DNA of 64,000 nt from Paenibacillus oleatilyticus (GCF_018998565.1 NZ_JAHNZO010000001.1:263774-327773); one strand, 5' to 3'. Positions 50,582 through 60,299 are shown, counted from the first letter of the stretch. The notes: generated by a model from the letters alone, not told the origin. Made by a program: numbers and translations.

Positions 50582-53500
50582 ATGACAACGCATGTGGATA
50601 TCGTACATTACCACCCTGATTATGCGGAAAGCGTAGCCGAGATGTGGAACCGAAGCCAAGACGAATGGGGCGGCGGACCGGCCGTCCGGACAGCCGAGCA
50701 GATTCGCCAGGACGAGGAAAACTCGGACGCTTTGGCCGTCTTTCTCGCCGTCTGCGACGGTCAAGTCGTCGGATATTGCAGCCTGGGCGAATACCGCGAG
50801 GATACCGGCGCGCTGTACATCCAGCTGTTGAACGTACGCCCGGACTACCATGGCCGAAAAATCGGCAAAATGCTCGTGCTGCGGGCGGTGGAGGAAACGA
50901 TCCGCTTGGGCTGGCCGCGCGTCGATCTGTACACTTGGGAAGCCAACATGAAGGCGGTGCCGCTGTACAAGAGATGCGGCTTTTTCTGGGAAGACCGCGA
51001 GGACGCGACGCACTTCATGAACTTCATTCCCCAGGTGGCGGCTTGCGAAGCGCTTGCCCCCTATCTTCAAGATATCGATTGGTACGCCGATTTGAAGCGG
51101 ACGATCGAAGTGAAACCGGACGGAAATAAAGCGAACGGCTTCGATACCTACACTTACGCGTGGTCCAAGAACGGACAATCGCTTCGCGTCGATATCGAGC
51201 GCAGAGGCCGCGGCATCTGCCTCATCGAAACGGAGGACTACTTGCTGTCCGCAACCGCGGAGCAGGCCGAGCCGGTATTCGGAAGCGAATATACTATCGA
51301 ATACCGCATCGTGAACAAATCGGGCGCCCCGCTTAAGCTTGAGCTTCAGGGCGAATCCGACCGCAATGTTGAATTCGATTGGAAAAGCGAGCTGCAGGTG
51401 GACGGCGAAGAACGGATCGCCGCGCGCTTCTTCGTCGGAGCCATCGAGGAAGAGCAAAGCGAATGGCGCACCTGCCCTGCCGTGCAGACGCGGGTACGAA
51501 TTAACGGGCTGGAAGCGCTGCTCAAGGTCGGCATCGTGCCGAAATTTCCGGCCGGCCTGACGATGCGGGTACCGGATGCAAGGCATGCGCTTGGCGGGAA
51601 TTACGTCCTGTACCTCGATATGGAAAACCATTTCCCGGAGACGGCCACATTCTCCTTCGAGCTGCCGGAACAAGCCTGGCTTGCGCTCGGCCAGCGGGCT
51701 TTCGAAGCGCGCCTGGAAGCGAAAGAGCGGATCTCGTTGGCGGTTCCGTACCGCCTGCTCGACTACGGTTTCTACCAAGCCCGGCTTCAAATCCGGGCCG
51801 TTCCGGACAACGGGCCGGAGGTGACGTTCACCCGTTTCGTTGGCGGAGCCTTCGGGGGACCCGGGGCGATGTTTACCGGAGAAACGGAGGACAACCGGGT
51901 TGCCGTGAACGGCAGCTATGGGATCGAATACGATAAGGATCACAACGAAACGTTCCTTCGGGCTTGGAACCGGAAGGACGAGCAGATCATGCTGCTCCCG
52001 CCGTCGATCGGCAAGCCGTATTCCGCCGAATTTACCCGGAAAAAGCCGATACGTGTCGAGCCAAAAGAAGAACGGGGAGCGGTCGGCTTCCGCCATACAT
52101 ACCGCTCGGATGCGTTCCCGCAGCTGCTGCTGCATCTCCACACGCTGCTGTACGCCGACGGAACGGCGAAGCTGTGGCAGGAGCTAGAAAATGACTCCGA
52201 CGCCCCCGTCGTCAGCGAAATGTGGATCTCCCAGCGCATTCGTCACGACTTGTACGGAATCGTTCTGCCTTATGACGGTCAAATCGTCGAAACGACCGAC
52301 TCCCACGGCATCGATTTCGAGTATTGGGACGGCTCCAAAATTAGCGAGCCTTGGCTCTTCGCCCGCGGCGCCAGAAGCGCATACGGAATTTGCTGGTCCG
52401 ATAACCACCGGATGAATATGGGCGATTGGTATCTGGAGCTGGAAACCCGCTTCGGACGGCTGGAAGCCGGAGAAACGAAAACCTCGGATACGATCTTCTT
52501 GTCTATGGGCGGGTTCGACGATTGGAGCTCGCTCCGAGATTTTGCCCTGAAGCGCATCGGGCAGGAAACGACTCCGCCGCCGATCGGCCATGTGGAGCTG
52601 ACGGCGAACGAAGGAAATCCGTTCGTGCCGCCGGATGCGGAAGAAGTGCCGGTCACGCTTCGGGATGCGAAGCAGACCGTATGGGAAGGCGAGCTCTCCG
52701 CCGGTTACACGGATGAGGCCTCGTCGTCGGAGCGGATGCATTTGTCGTCCGACGACGAGGCGACGGAAGCCCGCTTCATGCTGCCTCCGCCGGCATCCCG
52801 CTGCCGCGTGGTCCGGGTGGAAGCGCGGCTCGGCGCGCAGGAAGAGGCGTATCATGCCGCGTTGTTCCCGGTTTCGGCGGGCGAAGTCAGCGGCACGCCA
52901 TCGACCGAAGCCGGTTACTCGGTGCTTGAAGCCGATAATGGAATCATCCGCATCTCCGCAGCGGCCGACTATTACCCCGGGCTGCGTTCGCTAGCCGTCG
53001 GGGGCCGGGAATGGCTCGCTTCCGGGTTTCCAGAATACGGGGCGAAGTCGTGGTGGAATCCCTGGACCGGTGGCTTGTCGGGCCAATTTGACGAGATGGG
53101 TCCGTTATCCGTGCGCAAAGAAGAGCATTCCGCCGCTTTTGTCCGCCTCCCGGACGAGAAAGGTAACGTGTGGGCGGGCATCCGGGTTCGTCAATCTATT
53201 CGGAACCACGATACGTTCAAAGGGATAATCATGAACAGCTACTATTTGATGCTCCCCGGAGTTCCGGTGCTCGCTTATATGACGGACATCCGTCAAAACA
53301 CGGGAACGTATCTGGACAAATCGATGCTCAGCGAGCTGTTCCTTCGTCCTGACGAGACGGACGGCTATGGGTGGCTGCAAACCTGCACCCCGAACGGAAA
53401 AGCGCTGCGTTACCCTCTCGGAAAAGGGGAGCTCAGCGTGCGCGAGACGAAGGATTACGTGTTCGGCCTTGATAACCGGACCGGAGTCATGCACATCGTC

Positions 53501-53719
53501 ACGGACGAAGCAGCCAATCGCCCTTCGGTTTACACGAACAAGGAGATCTGCTGCCTGTCCCTCACGCGGAGAGTTCGCCTCCCTCACGGAAGCGTAGACC
53601 GCTCGGCTCCGGTGTTCCTCGTCTTCCCGGACGCCCCGCTGCCGGCGGACAGCTTGGATACTTTACGCAGACTCGCCTTCCCTCTTATACTTGAAACCAG
53701 TGACACGGAAGGAGAGTAA
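50582..53719 (+). CDS. GNAT acetyltransferase domain fused to a large beta-rich protein
   Basis: 1045 residues. Residues 1-145 are a GNAT domain (YIQLLNVRPDYHGRKIGKML with the acetyl-CoA loop, then YTWEANMKAVPLYKRCGFFW). Residues 170-1045 consist of beta-sandwich or beta-helix-like segments with no recognised catalytic motif; a LPYDGQIVETTDSHGIDFEY region and WNPWTGGLSGQFDEMGPL may be carbohydrate-related. GAGGTGG precedes the ATG at 50582. It overlaps nothing and is followed seven bases later by an amidohydrolase, so the two form an operon, possibly for an N-acylated or sugar-like substrate. Confidence 0.75.
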   Translation: MTTHVDIVHYHPDYAESVAEMWNRSQDEWGGGPAVRTAEQIRQDEENSDALAVFLAVCDGQVVGYCSLGEYREDTGALYIQLLNVRPDYHGRKIGKMLVLRAVEETIRLGWPRVDLYTWEANMKAVPLYKRCGFFWEDREDATHFMNFIPQVAACEALAPYLQDIDWYADLKRTIEVKPDGNKANGFDTYTYAWSKNGQSLRVDIERRGRGICLIETEDYLLSATAEQAEPVFGSEYTIEYRIVNKSGAPLKLELQGESDRNVEFDWKSELQVDGEERIAARFFVGAIEEEQSEWRTCPAVQTRVRINGLEALLKVGIVPKFPAGLTMRVPDARHALGGNYVLYLDMENHFPETATFSFELPEQAWLALGQRAFEARLEAKERISLAVPYRLLDYGFYQARLQIRAVPDNGPEVTFTRFVGGAFGGPGAMFTGETEDNRVAVNGSYGIEYDKDHNETFLRAWNRKDEQIMLLPPSIGKPYSAEFTRKKPIRVEPKEERGAVGFRHTYRSDAFPQLLLHLHTLLYADGTAKLWQELENDSDAPVVSEMWISQRIRHDLYGIVLPYDGQIVETTDSHGIDFEYWDGSKISEPWLFARGARSAYGICWSDNHRMNMGDWYLELETRFGRLEAGETKTSDTIFLSMGGFDDWSSLRDFALKRIGQETTPPPIGHVELTANEGNPFVPPDAEEVPVTLRDAKQTVWEGELSAGYTDEASSSERMHLSSDDEATEARFMLPPPASRCRVVRVEARLGAQEEAYHAALFPVSAGEVSGTPSTEAGYSVLEADNGIIRISAAADYYPGLRSLAVGGREWLASGFPEYGAKSWWNPWTGGLSGQFDEMGPLSVRKEEHSAAFVRLPDEKGNVWAGIRVRQSIRNHDTFKGIIMNSYYLMLPGVPVLAYMTDIRQNTGTYLDKSMLSELFLRPDETDGYGWLQTCTPNGKALRYPLGKGELSVRETKDYVFGLDNRTGVMHIVTDEAANRPSVYTNKEICCLSLTRRVRLPHGSVDRSAPVFLVFPDAPLPADSLDTLRRLAFPLILETSDTEGE

Positions 53720-53725
53720 TGCGGA

Positions 53726-54583
53726 ATGAAAATCATTGATGCGCACATGCACTTGTCTCATATTGCTTCGTTCAAGGAAACGGCCGACAACCGCTCGTTC
53801 GTCGATTACTCCGTAGACGGGCTGCTTCGTGAATACGCCGAGAACGGCGTCGTGCTGGGCATCGGCATGGGGGTAACGGAGACCGCCGCCGGAGGCTTCC
53901 CCGATCGGGAAGCCCCGACGCCGATGGGACTTGATATGGTGGACTCGTATCCGGGGCAGATCGTGTACTGCCCCGGCGTTAACCCGTTCAAGCTGGGCAA
54001 TGCCGGGCTGGATGCATTGGAGCAAGCGCTGCAGCGGCCGGAGGCGGTCGGGATCAAAATTTACCTCGGCTACTATCCATACTATGCCTACGATGACGTC
54101 TACCAGCCGGTCTACGAGCTGGCGAAGCAGTACAAGGTCCCGGTCGTCTATCATACGGGGGATACGTACTCGGAACGCGGCCTGCTGAAATATTCCCACC
54201 CGCTGACGGTGGACGAGGTTGCCGTCGCCCACCGCGACGTCAACTTTATGATCGCCCACTTCGGCGACCCGTGGGTGCTGGACGGAGCCGAGATCGTCTA
54301 CAAGAACCGCAACGTATTCGCCGATTTGTCCGGCCTGATGGTCGGCGATGCCGCAGAATGCGCGCGGCTCAAGGATTCCCCGCTCTTCTTCGCCCATCTG
54401 CGCCACGCGGTGACGTACTGCGACCATTACGAGAAGATGCTGTTCGGCACGGACTGGCCGCTCGCCCCCGTGCAGCCTTATCTGCAATTCGTGCAGGAGC
54501 TGATTCCGGAGGCGTATCATGAGCACGTCTTTTACAAAACTGCCCTGCAAGTGTTTCCGAAAATTGCTCCGCTCGTGGAGTAG
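53726..54583 (+). CDS. Amidohydrolase-superfamily metal-dependent hydrolase
   Basis: 285 residues. The TIM-barrel metal motif HMH near the start (KIIDAHMHLSH), then VGIKIYLGYYPYYAYDD, PVVYHTGDTYSERGLLKYSH, FMIAHFGDPWVLDGAEIVYK and FGTDWPLAPVQ carry the metal ligands. This is the pattern of the Amidohydro_2 group. GGAGAG precedes the ATG at 53726, just after the GNAT-fusion stop. Substrate unknown. Confidence 0.85.
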   Translation: MKIIDAHMHLSHIASFKETADNRSFVDYSVDGLLREYAENGVVLGIGMGVTETAAGGFPDREAPTPMGLDMVDSYPGQIVYCPGVNPFKLGNAGLDALEQALQRPEAVGIKIYLGYYPYYAYDDVYQPVYELAKQYKVPVVYHTGDTYSERGLLKYSHPLTVDEVAVAHRDVNFMIAHFGDPWVLDGAEIVYKNRNVFADLSGLMVGDAAECARLKDSPLFFAHLRHAVTYCDHYEKMLFGTDWPLAPVQPYLQFVQELIPEAYHEHVFYKTALQVFPKIAPLVE

Positions 54584-54607
54584 CCGCTTAAACGACGCAT
54601 AAACGCT

Positions 54608-54649
54608 CAAAAAAATCCCCGCCTCGTCGATGGCAGCGACGGCGGGGAT
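54608..54649 (-). terminator. Terminator of the RNA repair operon (also serves the convergent amidohydrolase)
   Basis: On the minus strand ATCCCCGCC pairs with GGCGGGGAT, with an inner GTCG/CGAC extension, followed by seven T (54608-54614). It lies about 100 bases after the rtcB stop. Confidence 0.8.
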
Positions 54650-54747
54650 CAAAGATATATGTTAAGTAACGGGATCTTCTTTAGTATGCGGCCCGAAGCT
54701 TAAGCGCACCTTAAAAGAAGCTCAAAATTGGATTAAAATTTGAGCGG

Positions 54748-55974
54748 CTAGTCCTTATACGGATCGAACTCGTCAGCACCGGCCATGCATACGCCGATCG
54801 GCTTCAGCACATGCAGCACCTCGATCGTTTCCGCGTGGGCGTCCAGCACCTCCTGAAGCTTCCGGTACACGAACGGGCTTTCGTCCGTCCCGGCTCCGCG
54901 AAGCTCGACGCCGAAGCTCTTCACGGCCTCGTGCATCTGCGTCTCCGAGATGAGGCCGCCCGAGCGGGTGCGCGTCTTCCAGTTCATTTTGCCGGCCGCC
55001 TGCGTGCGGCTCATGATTCTTCCCGCGCCGTGCACCGTGCTGTAGAAGGCCGCCCGGTTTTCCTCCGTATCCTTCCCCCGGACAATGACCGAGATGTCGC
55101 CCATACTGCCGCCGATGAATCCAAGCTGGCCGGGAGCGGACGGCGTCGCCCCTTTGCGCACGACGACCGTTTCCCGGCCGCCATGGGTCTCTTTCCACGC
55201 ATAATTGTGGTGGTTATGTACCTCGAATTCCGCGTCCGCTCCCAAAATCGCCAGCACCTGACGGATGACGGCATCTCTTCCGGCATACGCGTACCGCCCG
55301 GCCAGCTTCATGGCGCGGTAATACATATCGCCAAGCTCGCTGTCCAAATCGAGCAGCACCGGCGGCTGGTCCATCTTTTCCCCCGGAGCGTTCGCCAAAA
55401 ACTCCCTGCCCACCGCAAGGTTAATAAAGCCGCTGGCTGTCTTATGGCCGAACCCGCGGCTGCCGAAGTGATTGCCGATCCACAGCCGCCCCGTCCCCGC
55501 TTCCTCGAACAAATCGACGAAATGATTCCCGCTGCCTACGGTTCCCAATTGATCGCGGGCAAGCGCCTTCAGCTTACGGTGCTCCCGACGCCCGACCGAC
55601 GAATACACCGACCAATCCGGATCGTCGAACAGCTCGTGATCCACCTTCTTGTTGCTTACACGCCCGATGCCGAACGAAACGTTCCGTGCGATGTCGTCCA
55701 TGATGCGCGCCAGCCTGGGCCGGATATCCGCAGCCAGCAGGTTCGTTCGCACCGCTTTGTTCCCGCATCCGATGTCATACCCAACGCCGGACGGCGAGAT
55801 TTGTCCTTCGTAGACGATCACCCCGCCAATCGGCTGGCTGTAGCCCTTGTGGTGGTCCGCCATCAATAGCGCCTGCACGACATTTCCGTGCTCCGCGCAC
55901 GTTTTCGCTTGCGCCAAGGCGCCTGCCTCCGGGTTCCCCCAGACGCGGACGCCGTCTATGATTTGATAAGCCAT
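54748..55974 (-). CDS. rtcB: RNA 3'-terminal-phosphate/5'-OH ligase RtcB
   Basis: 408 residues, full length. RtcB motifs are intact: SPSGVGYDIGCGN with the metal-binding Cys, GTVGSGNHFVDLFE, NHFGSRG, EVHNHHNYAWKE, and VHGAGRIMSR at 314-323, which contains the guanylylated His. The enzyme joins 2',3'-cyclic-phosphate or 3'-phosphate ends to 5'-OH ends in a GTP- and Mn-dependent way and repairs cleaved tRNA. The start overlaps the helical-repeat gene by 19 bases. It is the last gene of an operon with Ro60 and Y-RNA-like elements. Confidence 0.96.
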   Translation of the reverse strand: MAYQIIDGVRVWGNPEAGALAQAKTCAEHGNVVQALLMADHHKGYSQPIGGVIVYEGQISPSGVGYDIGCGNKAVRTNLLAADIRPRLARIMDDIARNVSFGIGRVSNKKVDHELFDDPDWSVYSSVGRREHRKLKALARDQLGTVGSGNHFVDLFEEAGTGRLWIGNHFGSRGFGHKTASGFINLAVGREFLANAPGEKMDQPPVLLDLDSELGDMYYRAMKLAGRYAYAGRDAVIRQVLAILGADAEFEVHNHHNYAWKETHGGRETVVVRKGATPSAPGQLGFIGGSMGDISVIVRGKDTEENRAAFYSTVHGAGRIMSRTQAAGKMNWKTRTRSGGLISETQMHEAVKSFGVELRGAGTDESPFVYRKLQEVLDAHAETIEVLHVLKPIGVCMAGADEFDPYKD

Positions 55975-57554
55975 GCCGTCAGCTCCTTTTCCTGCAAAAG
56001 CTTCGCAATTCGTTCTTTTACTTGTTCATTCGGCTCGCAGGCGATCAGTTCCTGCAAAGTTGCCGTCACTCCCTCTCCCCAGTCTGGAAGAGGCCATGCC
56101 TCCAAACATTTCAACGCCATATTGCGGTTCATGGTTGCCGGGCTCCGCAAGCCGGTGGCGATCAGCTTTGTCCCTTGGCCCTCGAAAACGTCAAGCGCCT
56201 GCAGCAAGCTTTGCAGGCATTGATGCGGCCCATAATGCTCCCCGTAACCGATTTCGTCCCTCGGGCCGCTGGCAATTTCCTCCAGCGGAAGGTACGCTTC
56301 CGCATAGCCGATCAAGCGGTACATTCGCTCCGGTTCATCCGTGTGCGCAAGCTCATAATACAGATGGCTGTCCAGCGGATGCTTCCGCAGCTGCCCGAAC
56401 AGCTCATCCCAGATGTCCATGTTGAGCCGTTTGGCCGCATAGATCGCATGCTGCCGTGCCGCGCTGTCCTGCGAGCGGATGCCCTCCCATATTTTAGACG
56501 GCCATTCTTCGTTGCGAATGACGTTCTCGCACAGCCGCTTGCAGGCTTCGCGCAGGTCGCCGGACCAGCCCCTGTCATACCGCTGCTCCCAACGCTGACC
56601 GTCTTCGTTTAGAAAATCGTAAATATCCGTCACAACCGCCAGCTGCGCCGCGGTCACGCACATCGTCTGCGAGTGCCTTAGAAAATCGCCTACCGCCGAC
56701 GCTGCGTCCTCGTAGTCGTCGATATTTTCAGCCGGCCCACCGGACAGCAGCGCGGAGAGGATGACCCCTGCCCCGTCATACAGCTCAAGATCCACGGAGG
56801 CTTGTGACAGCGCTTCGGCCAGCCCGCCGTTACGGGCGCAGTAACAGGCCAAATATTCGTTCATGACGCTGTTGCGGCATCCATGGCGAAGCAGCCAGTC
56901 CCGGATTTCCTGCGTCTGCGGCTCCAGACGCTCAACCAGTTGGATTTTGCCCCAACCATCTACGTCCTTGGCCAATTCGAACAGCGTCTCGTTGGCGTTG
57001 TCCAGACTGCCCCGAATCGCAACCGCCGAATAGAGTGTAAATTCGTCATGCTTGCCCAGCGTAATAACCAGGTCCCGATGTCTCTCGGTTTCGAACTGGC
57101 CCAGCAGCGCAATCCCCAGCTTGACGACATTGCGGTGCGCCCCGGATCTCGCGAACCATTCCGCTTCCTGGTACAGATTCGGAATGACGACGCCGGGATG
57201 TTCCCGCAGCGACTCCAACAGCGGGTCAATGACGCTCAGCACGTCCTCCTGCATGAGCTTGAGGTAGGTGGCGCGTCTTGTTTTGCTGCCCGGATTCCGG
57301 CTCTGCTTGACCAGAAGCTGCACCAGCGCCTGCACCTTCGCCGTATCCGCTTGCCCTCCGGTGTGGTGGCTGAACGTCCCGTCCATGCCCCCCGCGACCC
57401 AGCGCACGGAATGACCGGCCCAATACTCATCATCATCCGGCAATCCAGCATCATTGAGTCGGCCTTGCTCATCCAGCGCGGACACGATGAATTCGTAGAT
57501 GGAAAGCTTGCCGGTCCATGGATAAAGCGTATTTTGATTAAATATATTCATCAT
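55956..57554 (-). CDS. Helical-repeat (HEAT-like) protein of the RNA repair operon
   Basis: 532 residues from an ATG at 57554; a TTG at 57560 is possible. Mostly alpha-helical, with repeated helix pairs of HEAT or armadillo type (DLVITLGKHDEFTLYSAVAI, MNRNMALKCLEAWPL near the end) but no catalytic motif. It overlaps rtcB by 19 bases and begins just after the nucleotidyltransferase stop, so all three are co-translated. Possible roles: scaffold or RNA-end sensor that delivers substrates to RtcB. The family is not recognised from sequence alone. Confidence 0.6.
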   Translation of the reverse strand: MMNIFNQNTLYPWTGKLSIYEFIVSALDEQGRLNDAGLPDDDEYWAGHSVRWVAGGMDGTFSHHTGGQADTAKVQALVQLLVKQSRNPGSKTRRATYLKLMQEDVLSVIDPLLESLREHPGVVIPNLYQEAEWFARSGAHRNVVKLGIALLGQFETERHRDLVITLGKHDEFTLYSAVAIRGSLDNANETLFELAKDVDGWGKIQLVERLEPQTQEIRDWLLRHGCRNSVMNEYLACYCARNGGLAEALSQASVDLELYDGAGVILSALLSGGPAENIDDYEDAASAVGDFLRHSQTMCVTAAQLAVVTDIYDFLNEDGQRWEQRYDRGWSGDLREACKRLCENVIRNEEWPSKIWEGIRSQDSAARQHAIYAAKRLNMDIWDELFGQLRKHPLDSHLYYELAHTDEPERMYRLIGYAEAYLPLEEIASGPRDEIGYGEHYGPHQCLQSLLQALDVFEGQGTKLIATGLRSPATMNRNMALKCLEAWPLPDWGEGVTATLQELIACEPNEQVKERIAKLLQEKELTAWLIKS

Positions 57555-57560
57555 GGTCAA

Positions 57561-58349
57561 TCACCTGTTCTCCCACACTTCGCCAAGCACGGCGCGGAAC
57601 AGCCCGTCAAGCTCATGATCCTGTCCGCCTTCGGCGCTTTTCAAATGAACGGCCGTGCGCTCGAAATGATTCATTTTTTGTTCCAAAAACTCGTTGATGG
57701 GGTTGATCCTCGGCTCGTAGTCCATTTCGTCCCCCGCCATTTTGCGTTCTACCAGCCCCCGGATTACTTTTTTCAGCTCGCTGCCCTCCGGAACCAAGCG
57801 GTCCACCAGCACGTCGAATTCCATCGGCGGCATCGCGTTAAACCGCTCGATCCATTCGCAGGCAAGAACCGGACGAAGCACGTAAAAATATTTTTTGATC
57901 TTCACCTGCTCCCCCTGCAAGTATTCGCGGTAATTGCCCTTCGCCATATTAAGATAGTGATACATGCACGATTTCGGGGAAAAGGTCAGCGGCGAGATGC
58001 TGCGAATACGCTCCGCCGCAGAGTAATTCTCGTAGTACGGGATCGGCGATTGCAGCCATTCCAGCAGCGGCGGGTTCGATTTGCGGAATAAGTTCAGCGC
58101 CTTCTTCAAATCCCAGCCGTTGATATCGAGCTTGTCGCTGATCGGCCGCTCGATCACGTCCCGTTGATCGAATATGGATAAGTACCACTCGACAGGCCGG
58201 ACGTATAGAAAACGGACATCGTAGTCGCTGTCTTTTGACGGGAACCCCCACGCCCGGCTGCCCGATTCGCAGGCGTACAGGATGCGCACCTGCTCCTGCT
58301 GCTCAATGTGGCAAAGTGCTTCTAATATAGGTTGACGAAAGTCGGTCAT
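57561..58349 (-). CDS. YcgL-like nucleotidyltransferase (DNA polymerase beta superfamily)
   Basis: 262 residues from the ATG at 58349 (AAGGAGGG upstream). The catalytic signature of the Pol-beta superfamily is clear: GSRAWGFPSKDSDYDVRFLY with Gly30-Ser31 and the acid pair Asp42/Asp44. The C-terminal half is helical with a likely third carboxylate. The family (YcgL, COG3541) is known from RNA repair gene neighbourhoods with RtcB and TROVE proteins and is thought to add nucleotides to RNA ends or modify a small molecule. A 7-bp hairpin (TTTTACG/CGTAAAA, 58437-58457) lies in the 146-base gap before it. Confidence 0.85.
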   Translation of the reverse strand: MTDFRQPILEALCHIEQQEQVRILYACESGSRAWGFPSKDSDYDVRFLYVRPVEWYLSIFDQRDVIERPISDKLDINGWDLKKALNLFRKSNPPLLEWLQSPIPYYENYSAAERIRSISPLTFSPKSCMYHYLNMAKGNYREYLQGEQVKIKKYFYVLRPVLACEWIERFNAMPPMEFDVLVDRLVPEGSELKKVIRGLVERKMAGDEMDYEPRINPINEFLEQKMNHFERTAVHLKSAEGGQDHELDGLFRAVLGEVWENR

Positions 58350-58495
58350 CGCAGTTTTCCCTCCTTGGATCGGGATGGTGGTAACGGAAAAAGCCATCGA
58401 CCTCAACGGTCCATGGCCCGATGTTGTTATAGATGGTTTTACGGTGTGCGCGTAAAATGTCATCCGAATAGGACCGATGAGATAAAAATGGATCG

Positions 58496-60004
58496 TTACT
58501 TTTCGCCGCCACCCAGCTCCATGGCATCGATCTTCCCGGTCATGTCCGAGTAGCCCTGTACCGCCTGCGCAATATAGGACAACACCGTGTCGCTCCACCC
58601 GTAAATATAGAACGTGTTCCGATCGGTCGGAGGCGCCATCGCATAACGGTACGGTGCAATGTCGACGATGAACGCCTTGACTTGCGGGTTCACCTTGGCG
58701 CGGTATTTCGCCAGCTCGGCGTAAAACGGACTTCCGCTGTTCTGCTGCTCATCCGTGATAATGATGATCTGATCGACCCGTTTGTTTTCGTAAAACAGCT
58801 TGCGCACAGGGGCGCCGGTATCGGTGCCGCCGCGGGAACGGATGCGGTCTGCCTGCGTCAAAATGCTGTCATGACGCGACGGCTTGGCGTCCGTCACTTC
58901 CGTGTCGAACAGCCAGAACAACGAGTTCCCCTGCGTTTTCTTGTACAGCGCCAAGGCGAATACGGACCCGATCTGCAAATATTCCCCTTGCATGGAACCG
59001 GAAATATCGAGGAAAATCGCCGTTTTCTCGCCGATCTCCGGCAAATTCGCGAACGTCTGCTCCACCGCCGCCCGAAGCGCATCGCGCAGCTCCGGACGCT
59101 CCACCTCCCGGAACGCCTTGGCGAACCGGAACGGCAAAATCTTCGCTTTGCGCAGCGCCTCGGCATTCGTCAGACGCTCCATCGCGAACGCCAGGTTCGC
59201 TTTCTTCTCGAACACGCCCGCGCGATCCAGCGCGTTCAAATGGCGCAGCAGCGCGAACGTAGGCATCTGGCGCAGCAATGCCTCCCAGACGGCCTTGGAC
59301 GGCTTGATCGCGCCCGTCACCGTTTCGTACGGCAGCTTCCCGCGTTCGATGCAGGCAAGCTGCTCGGCTTCGCTTCTCGCCCGCTTCAATTGCTCCAGCG
59401 CCTCCACCTGCGGGAGCATGGCGAGACTTGTCTCCTGCCCGCGCAGATAACGGAACAGCGCATGCTGCTTGAGATCGGCCGGCTTCGGATGCGACGTCGC
59501 GATCGCGTCGCCCAAGCTGAACCCGCGTCCCCGGCCGTTGTACTTCAGCGCCCAATATTCGGACACCCCGGAGAGGAAGCGGGCGACCTGCCGTTTCACG
59601 GCCCGGCCGCCCTGCCCGCGGCCAAGTCCCCGCAGGATCGTCAGGAAGTCGGACAAATCGGAAGGAATTCGAACCACTTGGTCGAACACCTTGGCGAACA
59701 AATCCGGCCGGTAAGACGATAGTATAGCGAGTCCGAACAGCGGCTGCAGCCGCATGAATCCCTCGTTGCGGGCGAACACCAGCGCTTTGGCCATAAATTG
59801 CGGGTTCCGCTGCGCCATTTCGTGATGCAGCTCCAGCGCGTCCTTCAGCAGCTCATTTTGATCGGCGTAAAACGTATTTCCGAGTGTATTAGTTAACAGC
59901 GTCTGCACGTACTGCTCTTCGGCCGAACGCGCATAAGCAGGGAATCCGTCTTTGTTATGTGTCGTCGGCAGCATCGCACCGAACATTTTTTTAGCGAAAC
60001 TCAT
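58496..60004 (-). CDS. rsr: Ro60/TROVE-domain protein (Rsr)
   Basis: 502 residues from the ATG at 60004, preceded by AGGAGG; earlier in-frame Mets lie inside the Y-RNA-like region. Residues 1-330 form the HEAT-repeat ring of TROVE proteins (GNTFYADQNELLKDALELHH, ILRGLGRGQGGRAVKRQVAR). Residues 325-502 form a VWA-like domain with an intact MIDAS, Asp333-Ile-Ser335-Gly-Ser337. Bacterial Ro proteins bind Y RNAs and misfolded or damaged RNA and can tether the exonuclease PNPase. Here the gene follows three Y-RNA-like elements. Confidence 0.95.
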   Translation of the reverse strand: MSFAKKMFGAMLPTTHNKDGFPAYARSAEEQYVQTLLTNTLGNTFYADQNELLKDALELHHEMAQRNPQFMAKALVFARNEGFMRLQPLFGLAILSSYRPDLFAKVFDQVVRIPSDLSDFLTILRGLGRGQGGRAVKRQVARFLSGVSEYWALKYNGRGRGFSLGDAIATSHPKPADLKQHALFRYLRGQETSLAMLPQVEALEQLKRARSEAEQLACIERGKLPYETVTGAIKPSKAVWEALLRQMPTFALLRHLNALDRAGVFEKKANLAFAMERLTNAEALRKAKILPFRFAKAFREVERPELRDALRAAVEQTFANLPEIGEKTAIFLDISGSMQGEYLQIGSVFALALYKKTQGNSLFWLFDTEVTDAKPSRHDSILTQADRIRSRGGTDTGAPVRKLFYENKRVDQIIIITDEQQNSGSPFYAELAKYRAKVNPQVKAFIVDIAPYRYAMAPPTDRNTFYIYGWSDTVLSYIAQAVQGYSDMTGKIDAMELGGGEK

Positions 60005-60066
60005 GGTTGGAAACCTCCTTTTTGCGTAGCAAAAAACTGCTTCGTAAGCATATTCATCATAGACCC

Positions 60067-60170
60067 GGCGAGGAAAAGTGAGGAAGGTCGGTGCAGGACT
60101 CGAACCTGCTGTGTTGCCCAATAATCTTTTGGCCGCTTGGATGCGAAGGAACCCTCCCCGGCGCCTCGCC
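60067..60170 (-). ncRNA. Y-RNA-like element C (partial tRNA mimic with T-arm)
   Basis: About 104 nt. The ends pair as GGCGAGG with CCTCGCC. An inner helix GGAGGGT with ACCTTCC (one G-U) follows, separated by unpaired 5' and 3' bulges. It carries a perfect T-arm: GCAGG-TTCGAGT-CCTGC (60093-60109). It shares the 24-nt signature (60144-60167) with elements A and B. It lies 63 bases upstream of rsr in the same direction, so it may be part of the rsr leader or a processed RNA. Confidence 0.75.
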
Positions 60171-60191
60171 GTACTATTAACTTATTAAGAA

Positions 60192-60299
60192 CGAAGCGAG
60201 GGAAAAACGAAAAGGCGCATGGCGTCTCTGACACCCGGCTGCCGCCGTCAATTCTTTTCCCATAAAAGTCGAAGGAGCCCTTTCAAGCGCCTCGCTTCG
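60192..60299 (-). ncRNA. Y-RNA-like element B
   Basis: About 108 nt. The ends form a perfect 10-bp stem (CGAAGCGAGG with CCTCGCTTCG). An inner 7-bp helix GAAAGGG/CCTTTTC follows, with T-rich bulge on the 3' side. The signature block is at 60270-60293. The interior has a CTTTT-ATGGG-AAAAG hairpin and a GGTGT/ACGCC hairpin but no TTCGA T-loop, so it is a Y-RNA-like element with a different module. Confidence 0.7.

Noticed and set aside
58349..58598. N-terminal extension of the nucleotidyltransferase
   Set aside because: The extension crosses into rsr and lacks protein-like composition; AAGGAGGG marks the start at 58349.
60067..60170. A class II tRNA (Ser or Leu) suggested by the T-arm and a D-like word
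   Set aside because: No matching 5' acceptor strand exists; the flanking helix pairs with the Y-RNA signature instead.
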